The position numbers were made by a program, and so were the translations under genes. Source: an uncultured Collinsella sp. (lineage in GTDB: Bacteria > Actinomycetota > Coriobacteriia > Coriobacteriales > Coriobacteriaceae). Taken from it: 7,137 nt of DNA. Positions 1 to 4,996 of this stretch are shown here, piece by piece. The DNA lies in contig USTC01000050.1 in assembly GCA_900557505.1 (NCBI GenBank), forward strand, positions 1-7,137, in the 5' to 3' direction. Below the pieces are notes generated by a model. The model was not told the origin of the DNA and searched no databases. It worked only from the letters and a program-made list of their open reading frames with translations. The first letter of the stretch is position 1. Each line of letters opens with the position of its first letter.

Positions 1-48
1 CTGTCCCTAACTGCCGGCGGGAAAGGAACGTCCTTAGCTGCCAGGTGG
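1..48. repeat. Degenerate tandem repeat, partial at the window edge
   Basis: Two related blocks lie 27 bases apart: TGTCCCTAACTGCC at 2-15 and CGTCCTTAGCTGCC at 29-42, about 14 of 19 bases alike when extended to 20 and 47. Both share the TGTCC-like core found in the better-formed hairpin repeats at 54-114, so this is probably a decayed or differently armed member of the same family, cut by the window start. A small hairpin AAGGA-ACG-TCCTT (23-35) lies between the blocks. No coding potential was recognised here. Confidence 0.45.
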
Positions 49-53
49 CGAGG

Positions 54-82
54 CACTCATTTAAGTCTGTCCCCAATGAGTG
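54..82. repeat. Hairpin repeat unit A (TGTCCCC family)
   Basis: A perfect 8-base-pair stem, CACTCATT (54-61) and AATGAGTG (75-82), encloses a 13-base loop TAAGTCTGTCCCC. The core is repeated exactly at 91-112. It is intergenic and ends about 118 bases before the DUF362 start codon. It resembles short dispersed palindromic repeats in form. Whether it acts as DNA, as RNA or as a terminator cannot be told from one window. Confidence 0.75.
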
Positions 83-87
83 GTTTC

Positions 88-114
88 AGTCATTTAAGTC
101 TGTCCCCAATGACT
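88..114. repeat. Hairpin repeat unit B (TGTCCCC family)
   Basis: A perfect 7-base-pair stem, AGTCATT (88-94) and AATGACT (108-114), encloses the same 13-base loop as unit A. Compared with unit A, the second base pair of this 7-bp stem is swapped from C-G to G-C, so pairing is kept while sequence changes. The two units are about 33 bases apart. The right end of this unit comes within about 12 bases of the candidate promoter of the DUF362 gene. Confidence 0.75.
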
Positions 115-125
115 AGGTGCCGTAC

Positions 126-156
126 TTGACTTTAACTCTGCTTTAACTGGTACCAT
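126..156 (+). promoter_or_regulatory. Candidate promoter with TTAACT direct repeat
   Basis: A -35-like TTGACT (126-131) is followed after 19 bases by TACCAT (151-156), preceded by TG at 148-149 as in extended -10 promoters. The spacer is longer than ideal, so the -10 assignment is tentative. A weaker alternative -10 lies near 162-167. Inside this region TTAACT occurs twice (132-137 and 143-148) with a period of 11 bases, about one helical turn, as expected for a site bound by a tandem DNA-binding dimer. Confidence 0.4.
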
Positions 157-199
157 CCTCTTATGTCTGTAACGCCATATAGACCGAGGGGATAGATCT

Positions 200-1405
200 A
201 TGACCGCAACTGCACCCGCAGCACCCGCTAAGGTGTACTTCACCAACCTGCGCACGCATGCTCGCGAGAGCCAGCTCGACAAACTCAAGCGCCTCATCCG
301 CCGCGCCGGAATTGAGCAGATCGACTTTGAGAACAAGTTCGTCGCCATCAAGATTCACTTTGGCGAGTTGGGCAACCTGAGCTTTTTGCGCCCCAACTAC
401 GCCCGTGCCGTCGCGGATGTCGTGAAGGAGCTGGGCGGCAAGCCCTTCCTCACCGACTGCAACACGCTCTACGTCGGTAGCCGCAAAAACGCGCTCGAGC
501 ACATCGACACCGCTTATCAGAACGGCTTTACCCCGTATGCCACGGGCTGCCAGATCATCATCGCCGACGGCCTCAAGGGTACCGACGAGGCGCTCGTCCC
601 GGTCGAGGGCGGCGAGTACGTGCACGAGGCCAAGATCGGTCAGGCGCTCATGGACGCCGATATCGTGATCAGCCTCACCCACTTTAAGGGCCATGAGCAG
701 GCCGGCTTTGGCGGCGCCATGAAGAACCTGGGTATGGGAGGCGGCAGCCGCGCCGGCAAGATGGAGCAGCACGCCGCCGGCAAGCCGAACGTTGCGACCG
801 AGCACTGCGTTGGCTGCCATGCCTGCGAAAAGATCTGCGCGCACAACGCTATCTCGTTCGACGACACCCGCGAGCGCGAGCTTGCCAACGGCGCTACTCG
901 CACGGTGCACGTGGCTGCCATCGACCACGATCGCTGCGTGGGCTGCGGCCGCTGCATCGGCGTGTGCAACCAGGACGCCATCAAGCCCGGCTATGAAGCC
1001 GCGGCCGACGTGCTCAACTGCAAGATCGCCGAGTACACCAAGGCCGTCGTCGACGGCCGCCCGAACTTCCATATCTCGCTTGCCATGGATATCAGCCCCA
1101 ACTGCGATTGCCATCCCGAAAACGACACGCCTATCGTCAACGACATCGGCATGTTCGCGAGCTTCGACCCGGTCGCCATCGACCAGGCCTGCGCCGATGC
1201 CGTCATGGCATCCGAGCCGCTGCCCAACACCGAGCTCACCGATAGCGCGGCCAAGATGGAGCACAATCACGAGCATCTGGAGGGCGAGCAGGCGCGCGAC
1301 CCCTTCTGCATCACGCATCCCGACACCGACTGGCGCGCGTGCATCGCGCACGCCGAAAAAATCGGCCTGGGCACGAGCGAGTACGAGCTCATCGAGGTCA
1401 AGTAG
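200..1405 (+). CDS. DUF362 protein with two ferredoxin-type [4Fe-4S] clusters
   Basis: This 401-residue protein has no signal peptide or membrane segment and should be cytoplasmic. The DUF362 fold spans nearly the whole chain. A glycine-rich conserved stretch around residues 158-195 (THFKGHEQAGFGGAMKNLG, then GKMEQH) is typical of the family. Two ferredoxin motifs follow: C203-x2-C206-x2-C209-x3-C213 and C246-x2-C249-x2-C252-x3-C256, both predicted to bind [4Fe-4S] clusters. Neither fourth cysteine is followed by the usual proline (A and N instead). The DUF362 C-terminal part resumes with a CDC motif and DIGMFASFDPVAIDQA. The start is supported by GAGGGGA (186-192) seven bases upstream of the ATG. 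The gene appears monocistronic, bounded by a terminator at 1453-1491. The family's biochemical role is not established; an electron-transfer or metal-cluster-dependent function is inferred only from the cysteines. Confidence 0.93.
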   Translation: MTATAPAAPAKVYFTNLRTHARESQLDKLKRLIRRAGIEQIDFENKFVAIKIHFGELGNLSFLRPNYARAVADVVKELGGKPFLTDCNTLYVGSRKNALEHIDTAYQNGFTPYATGCQIIIADGLKGTDEALVPVEGGEYVHEAKIGQALMDADIVISLTHFKGHEQAGFGGAMKNLGMGGGSRAGKMEQHAAGKPNVATEHCVGCHACEKICAHNAISFDDTRERELANGATRTVHVAAIDHDRCVGCGRCIGVCNQDAIKPGYEAAADVLNCKIAEYTKAVVDGRPNFHISLAMDISPNCDCHPENDTPIVNDIGMFASFDPVAIDQACADAVMASEPLPNTELTDSAAKMEHNHEHLEGEQARDPFCITHPDTDWRACIAHAEKIGLGTSEYELIEVK

Positions 1406-1452
1406 CGCCTAGCTATTGGACAAAACAAGCGCATTTGTAGCGCAACGTTAGC

Positions 1453-1491
1453 AAAAGCCGCCCGTGAGCACAGCGCCCGCGGGCGGCTTTT
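1453..1491 (+). terminator. Intrinsic terminator of the DUF362 gene, possibly bidirectional
   Basis: A perfect 12-base-pair inverted repeat, AAAAGCCGCCCG (1453-1464) and CGGGCGGCTTTT (1480-1491), encloses a 15-base loop. The stem is GC-rich and ends in a T run on the plus strand, 47 bases after the DUF362 stop. The A run on the left arm makes it T-ending on the minus strand too, so it could also stop transcripts from the convergent hydrolase gene. Confidence 0.85.
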
Positions 1492-1619
1492 CGGAAGTGC
1501 GGTGAAAAATCGAATACCGCCGACCACAAACCGATTTTTGGCAACAAAACCCCTGATAAATTGTTGGTAAAACTGTGGTCTGGTCGAGCTTCCCGAGATT
1601 TTCCCCGCACTTCCGAAAA
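1488..1619. repeat. Imperfect inverted repeat of about 130 bp
   Basis: The outer arms at 1488-1511 and 1597-1619 pair over 22 positions with one mismatch and one bulge, beginning with 15 perfect pairs (TTTTCGGAAGTGCGG and its complement at 1605-1619). Inside, GACCACA (1522-1528) matches TGTGGTC (1574-1580), and CAACAA (1542-1547) matches TTGTTG (1561-1566), leaving a loop of 13 bases. The element fills most of the 251-base gap between two convergent genes, and its left end shares the T run of the preceding terminator. No transposase or clear target-site duplication is seen. It may be a small palindromic mobile element or a long convergent-gene terminator structure. Confidence 0.65.
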
Positions 1620-1622
1620 TAG

Positions 1623-1640
1623 GGGGTCAGATAAAGCCCC
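1623..1640 (-). terminator. Weak hairpin downstream of the hydrolase gene
   Basis: Read on the minus strand, GGGG-CTTTATCTGA-CCCC is followed shortly by TATTTT, about 16 bases after the hydrolase stop codon. The stem is only four pairs and the T run is interrupted, so this may be a weak terminator backed up by the larger hairpins further on. Confidence is low. Confidence 0.3.
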
Positions 1641-1656
1641 AGACGTTGCTTTTTGC

Positions 1657-2622
1657 CTAAAAATACTCGTCGAGGAAGTTGTTGACTGTGCTCCAGTAGA
1701 GCTCGGGGTCAATTTGCGCGCTCTTGGCGTGGGTGGCGCCATGGATGGTGAGCTTTTGCTTGACCTTGCTGGCGCACGCCTCGTAGTTTTGGTCGAGCAT
1801 GTCGTACGGCACAAAGGTGTCCTGGTCGCCGTGGATAAACAGCATGGGAACCGTCGCGTGTTTGAGTTGCTCCACACTGCTCGCCCTATGAAAGTCGTAG
1901 CCCGCGCGCACGTTGCATACCAAGTTTGCTACATCGAGCAAGGGAAAGCTGGGCAGGCCGAACACGTCCTTGAGCTGCAGAGAAAACTCGTCCCAAACAC
2001 TCGTATAACCGCAGTCCTCGATAATGCATTTCACGTTTGCAGGCAGAGATTCCCCCGCGACGTTCATGGCGGTTGCCGCACCCATCGACTCGCCAAAGAC
2101 CAGGATGCGCGCCTCGGGGTCAGCCTGAACGATTCGCTCGATCCATGCGACGATGTCGAGCCGCTCGGGCCAGCCCATGCCGATATAGTCGCCGCCGGAG
2201 CGCTCGTGGGCGCGGGCGGCGGGTGCGAGTACGTTCATGCCGCGGTCGTGGAATCGCTTGACGTATCGGGCCATACCGATGGGCTCGTTGGTATATCCAT
2301 GCAGACAGACGGCGTAGTCGTGCGTGCTCTCCGACGCGGCAAAATACCAAGCGGCAAGCTCGGTTCCGTCATCTGCGGTGAGGCTGCTGCTCTCGCGGTT
2401 CTCTTTAAACCACGCCCGCGCCTCGGTGTCCTCGGCATCCGGCTGCTCACCTTCTTTTTCGTTCTTGCTATCCTGCATCATCTTCATGGTGTACGGCGCT
2501 TGGGGGTTCAGGGCAAAGTCAAACAAAAAGTTGCCGGCAAATCCGAGCAGCGCAACGACAACCACCAGCGCAACGATGCCGGCTATCTTGAGCTTTCGAT
2601 GGGAACGTGCGTTTTGAGCCAT
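1657..2622 (-). CDS. Membrane-anchored alpha/beta hydrolase
   Basis: This 321-residue protein starts with a short basic stretch and one hydrophobic segment (about residues 12-34), with no lipobox, so it is probably a signal anchor placing the enzyme domain outside the cytoplasmic membrane. The hydrolase domain covers about residues 80-321. It shows the oxyanion-hole HGY (108-110), the nucleophile elbow G177-E-S179-M-G181, an acid in HGDQD (D268, possibly D266) and the catalytic histidine H298 in GATH, so the Ser-Asp-His triad appears complete. The stretch YIGMGWPERLD (146-156) is typical of the BAAT/FrsA-like bacterial hydrolases of this size. The substrate cannot be told; an esterase or acyl-transfer role is inferred. 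The start is supported by AGGAGA seven bases upstream (2630-2635). The gene is transcribed alone, divergent from the hemolysin III gene and convergent with the DUF362 gene. Confidence 0.92.
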   Translation of the reverse strand: MAQNARSHRKLKIAGIVALVVVVALLGFAGNFLFDFALNPQAPYTMKMMQDSKNEKEGEQPDAEDTEARAWFKENRESSSLTADDGTELAAWYFAASESTHDYAVCLHGYTNEPIGMARYVKRFHDRGMNVLAPAARAHERSGGDYIGMGWPERLDIVAWIERIVQADPEARILVFGESMGAATAMNVAGESLPANVKCIIEDCGYTSVWDEFSLQLKDVFGLPSFPLLDVANLVCNVRAGYDFHRASSVEQLKHATVPMLFIHGDQDTFVPYDMLDQNYEACASKVKQKLTIHGATHAKSAQIDPELYWSTVNNFLDEYF

Positions 2623-2639
2623 GCGGTATTCTCCTATAA

Positions 2640-2701
2640 GATGTTAATACATCAACATTTAATGCAAGCGCATTATGGACGTTCGCCGTTGATGCGTCAA
2701 C
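2640..2701. promoter_or_regulatory. Palindromes on and beside the hydrolase promoter (candidate operators)
   Basis: GTTGA-TGCG-TCAAC (2688-2701) is a perfect 5-bp-arm palindrome that covers the -35 box. GATGT-TAAT-ACATC (2640-2653) is a second one of the same geometry in the predicted leader. The heptamer CATCAAC occurs at 2650-2656 and, inverted, as GTTGATG at 2688-2694. These positions would suit a repressor, but no regulator gene is in the window. Confidence 0.35.
2672..2700 (-). promoter_or_regulatory. Sigma-70-type promoter of the hydrolase gene
   Basis: On the minus strand TTGACG (2695-2700) is followed by a 17-base spacer and CATAAT (2672-2677), five of six matches to consensus in each box with ideal spacing. 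The predicted transcript would start near 2665, giving a leader of roughly 43 bases before the ATG. This is the best-formed promoter in the window. Confidence 0.75.
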
Positions 2702-2764
2702 AGGCAAAGAATGGGTAAACAAAGGGTCACGTATGGTGCAAATTTCGCACGTACCTAGACGCTT

Positions 2765-2773
2765 TGATATAGT
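2765..2773 (+). promoter_or_regulatory. Extended -10 promoter of the hemolysin III gene
   Basis: TGATATAGT (2765-2773) is an extended -10 element. The -35 region is poor (TTCGCA at 2744-2749, spacer 18), as is usual for extended -10 promoters. A small inverted repeat GTGC-N7-GCAC (2736-2750) overlaps the -35 position and could be an operator. The predicted leader is about 30 bases. Confidence 0.55.
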
Positions 2774-2808
2774 GTTGAGAACTCTTTACGTTGGAGGATG
2801 TAACCGGC

Positions 2809-3492
2809 ATGTCCGATTCGAGCGACAGTTCTAAGCCGCGACCCAAGACCGCGACCGTTCCACACTACACGGTGGGCGAGGAGATCATGAACTCCGTCAC
2901 CCATGGTGTCGGCTGCCTGCTGGGTATCGCGGGCCTGGTGCTCCTGATCGTATTCGCTGCCCTGCGCGGCGGAGGCCCGGCCCACATGGCCGCGGCGATT
3001 GTCTATGGTGTCAGCATTATCCTCGAATACCTAGCTTCCACGCTCTACCACGCGATTCAGCCCGCGCGCGCCAAGCGCGTGTTTCGCATCATCGACCACA
3101 GCTGCATCTACCTGCTCATAGCCGGCAGCTATACGCCGTTTTGCCTCATCACGCTTGCAAACGACGGCGGCCCTGCGCTGTTCTTTGCCGTATGGGCCAT
3201 CGCCATTATCGGCATTGCGCTCGAGTGCTTTTTGCGCGAGCGTCAGCCGCACTGGGTAAGCGGCCTGGTCTACCTGCTGATGGGCTGGCTCGTCGTCTTT
3301 AAGCTGCCCGAGCTCGTGGCGCTGCTGAACCCCGTCGCGCTTGCCCTGCTCGCCGTCGGCGGCGTGTGCTATACCGTGGGCGTGCCGTTCTATATCGCCA
3401 AAAACGTGCGCTATCTGCACAGTGTTTTCCACTTGTGGGTGCTCGCTGGCAGCATCTTCCAGTTCATGGCGGTGATCCTCTTCGTAATCTAG
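2809..3492 (+). CDS. trhA: Hemolysin III / TrhA family membrane protein (PAQR superfamily)
   Basis: This 227-residue protein has about seven hydrophobic segments, matching the family's usual size and topology in the cytoplasmic membrane. Family hallmarks are visible: GEEIMNSVTHGVG (23-35), S77-x3-H81 in STLYH, D96-H97 opening the IIDHSCIYLLIAGSYTP stretch, and H204-x3-H208 near the C-terminus. In the PAQR superfamily the Ser, His, Asp and HxxxH residues form a metal site, and all are present here. The name comes from haemolysis seen on heterologous expression; bacterial homologues are now linked to membrane energetics, and true toxin activity should not be assumed. The ATG at 2809 is chosen because GGAGGA (2793-2798) lies ten bases upstream; a longer reading from TTG at 2791 would overlap that site. 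The N-terminal ~15 residues are polar and variable. Confidence 0.9.
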   Translation: MSDSSDSSKPRPKTATVPHYTVGEEIMNSVTHGVGCLLGIAGLVLLIVFAALRGGGPAHMAAAIVYGVSIILEYLASTLYHAIQPARAKRVFRIIDHSCIYLLIAGSYTPFCLITLANDGGPALFFAVWAIAIIGIALECFLRERQPHWVSGLVYLLMGWLVVFKLPELVALLNPVALALLAVGGVCYTVGVPFYIAKNVRYLHSVFHLWVLAGSIFQFMAVILFVI

Positions 3493-3497
3493 CGACC

Positions 3498-3525
3498 GCG
3501 CCCACGGCCCCGCTCGCGCGGGCGC
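3498..3525 (+). other. GC-rich hairpin after the hemolysin III gene
   Basis: GCGCCC (3498-3503) pairs with GGGCGC (3520-3525) six bases after the stop codon. No T run follows, so it is not a convincing intrinsic terminator; it may stabilise the transcript end or attenuate read-through. A weak promoter-like pair, TTGCCG (3534-3539) and TACCCT (3558-3563) with spacer 18, lies in the remaining 106-base gap before the next gene. Confidence 0.3.
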
Positions 3526-3578
3526 CGGCGCAATTGCCGTATCCGCCATCAACGTTTTACCCTGACGTCCCGAATCTT

Positions 3579-3601
3579 GGAGGTTCGAGAAACTCCCGAT
3601 G
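3579..3601 (+). promoter_or_regulatory. Ribosome-binding site in a small hairpin before the CorC-type gene
   Basis: GGAG (3579-3582) can pair with CTCC (3593-3596), with two further A-T pairs inside after one mismatch and a CGAG loop. This would hide or reposition the Shine-Dalgarno sequence, which otherwise stands 15 bases from the ATG. The stem is weak and may have no role. Confidence 0.3.
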
Positions 3602-4972
3602 GACATAACCATCTCCCTTATTACCACGCTCGTCCTGACGCTTATCAACGGCTACTTCTCTATGTCCGAGATGGCTCTCACCACGGCTAAGCGCGCCGTG
3701 TTGGAGCACGATGCCGAGGAGGGCGATAAGCGCGCCGAGCGCGCCGTCCAGCTCGCCGCCGACTCCGATCAGCTGTTGGCCACCATCCAGGTCGCCATCA
3801 CGCTCGTGGGCTTCGCCTCGTCCGCCGTCGCCTCGACGAGCCTGTCCGACCCGCTTGCCACATGGCTCATGAGCTTTGGCATCGCGCCGCTTTCCGCCAT
3901 CGCGCGCGGCCTGGCGCCGGTCATCATCACCGTCGCCGTCGCCTTTGTGTCCATCGTGATCGGCGAGCTCGTGCCCAAACGCATCGGCCTCGCTAACGCC
4001 GAGGGCGTATCCAAGCAGGTCGTGGGGCCGCTTTCCGTGTTCCAAAAGATCGCCCGCCCGCTCGTGTGGCTGACCGGTGCCTGCTCCGATGGCCTGGCCC
4101 GCATCCTGCGCATCAAGAGCGCCGACGACCGCCAAAACGTCTCGGAGGAAGAGATCAAGTACATGGTCTCGGAGCAGGACGACCTGCTCGACGAGGAAAA
4201 GCGCATGATCCACGAGATCTTCGACCTGGGCGACACCGTTGCCCGCGAGGTTATGGTGCCGCGCGTGGACACCACCATGTGCGAGGACGACGAGACGGTC
4301 GCCGACGTGCTGTCCACCATGCGCCAGACCGGCTTCAGCCGCATCCCCGTCTACCACGAGGATCCCGACAACGTCGCGGGAATCGCGCACATCAAGGACC
4401 TGATCCAGCCCGCGCTCGACGGCAAGGGCGACCAGCCCATCGCCGGTTTTTTGCGCGACGCCACCTTTGTGCCCGACACCAAGGACATCCTGCCGTTGCT
4501 GTCCGAGATGCAGACCTCGCACGACCAGAGCGGGGTCGTCGTGGACGAGTACGGCGGCACGGCCGGCATCATCACCATCGAAGATATCGTCGAGGAGATC
4601 GTCGGCGAGATCGAGGACGAGTTCGATCCCGACAACAAGTACCTCACGCGCCTTTCGCGCCGTGAGTGGCTTGTCGATGGGCGTTTTTCGTGCGATGACG
4701 CGATTGAGCTTGGTTGGCCGCTCGAGGAAAGCGATGATTATGAGACCATCGCCGGCTGGATTTTGGAGCTTTGCGACTCGGTGCCCGACATCGGAGAGGT
4801 GTTTGAGGTCGCGGGGTACAAGTTCAAGGTACAGTCGATGCGTGGCCAGCGCATCTCGCTCATTCGCGTGATCGCTCCGGCCGAAACCGATAAGAAGGAT
4901 TCCGAGTCCTCGGCAGAGAAGCCGGCGGCGTCGGGTGCGGGCTCTGCGGATCCGCACGATGGCGACGAGTAG
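3599..4972 (+). CDS. CNNM/CBS/CorC-type membrane protein (HlyC/CorC family)
   Basis: This 457-residue protein has the full domain order of the family. An N-terminal CNNM (DUF21) transmembrane domain covers about residues 1-190 and carries the family stretches NGYFSMSEMALTTAKR (17-32) and GELVPKRIGLANAE (about 121-134). A tandem CBS pair follows (about 215-335), opened by VAREVMVPRVD and closed by GVVVDEYGGTAGIITIEDIVEEIVGEIEDEFD. A CorC/HlyC domain covers about 345-425, and a hydrophilic, probably disordered tail ends the chain. Members are magnesium/cobalt-efflux-related transporters or their regulators; the substrate here is inferred from family membership only. GGAGG (3579-3583) is the likely ribosome-binding site but sits 15 bases from the ATG, unusually far. 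No in-frame alternative start lies between it and the upstream stop at 3563. The gene is probably cotranscribed with the protein starting at 4997. Confidence 0.93.
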   Translation: MDITISLITTLVLTLINGYFSMSEMALTTAKRAVLEHDAEEGDKRAERAVQLAADSDQLLATIQVAITLVGFASSAVASTSLSDPLATWLMSFGIAPLSAIARGLAPVIITVAVAFVSIVIGELVPKRIGLANAEGVSKQVVGPLSVFQKIARPLVWLTGACSDGLARILRIKSADDRQNVSEEEIKYMVSEQDDLLDEEKRMIHEIFDLGDTVAREVMVPRVDTTMCEDDETVADVLSTMRQTGFSRIPVYHEDPDNVAGIAHIKDLIQPALDGKGDQPIAGFLRDATFVPDTKDILPLLSEMQTSHDQSGVVVDEYGGTAGIITIEDIVEEIVGEIEDEFDPDNKYLTRLSRREWLVDGRFSCDDAIELGWPLEESDDYETIAGWILELCDSVPDIGEVFEVAGYKFKVQSMRGQRISLIRVIAPAETDKKDSESSAEKPAASGAGSADPHDGDE

Positions 4973-4996
4973 GGCAAGGAAGAGTAGGGGAGAGTT

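Noticed and set aside
193..200. TAGATCTA palindrome before the DUF362 start
   Set aside because: It is a short palindrome between the ribosome-binding site and the ATG, readily expected by chance.
161..1351. 396-codon open frame on the minus strand
   Set aside because: It is antisense to the DUF362 gene, whose cysteine motifs are clear; the antisense product shows no family features.
1561..2718. 385-codon open frame on the plus strand
   Set aside because: It is antisense to the alpha/beta hydrolase with its complete catalytic triad, and begins inside the inverted repeat without a ribosome-binding site.
2791..2808. TTG start giving six extra residues for the hemolysin III protein
   Set aside because: The TTG overlaps GGAGGA, which is correctly spaced for the ATG at 2809.
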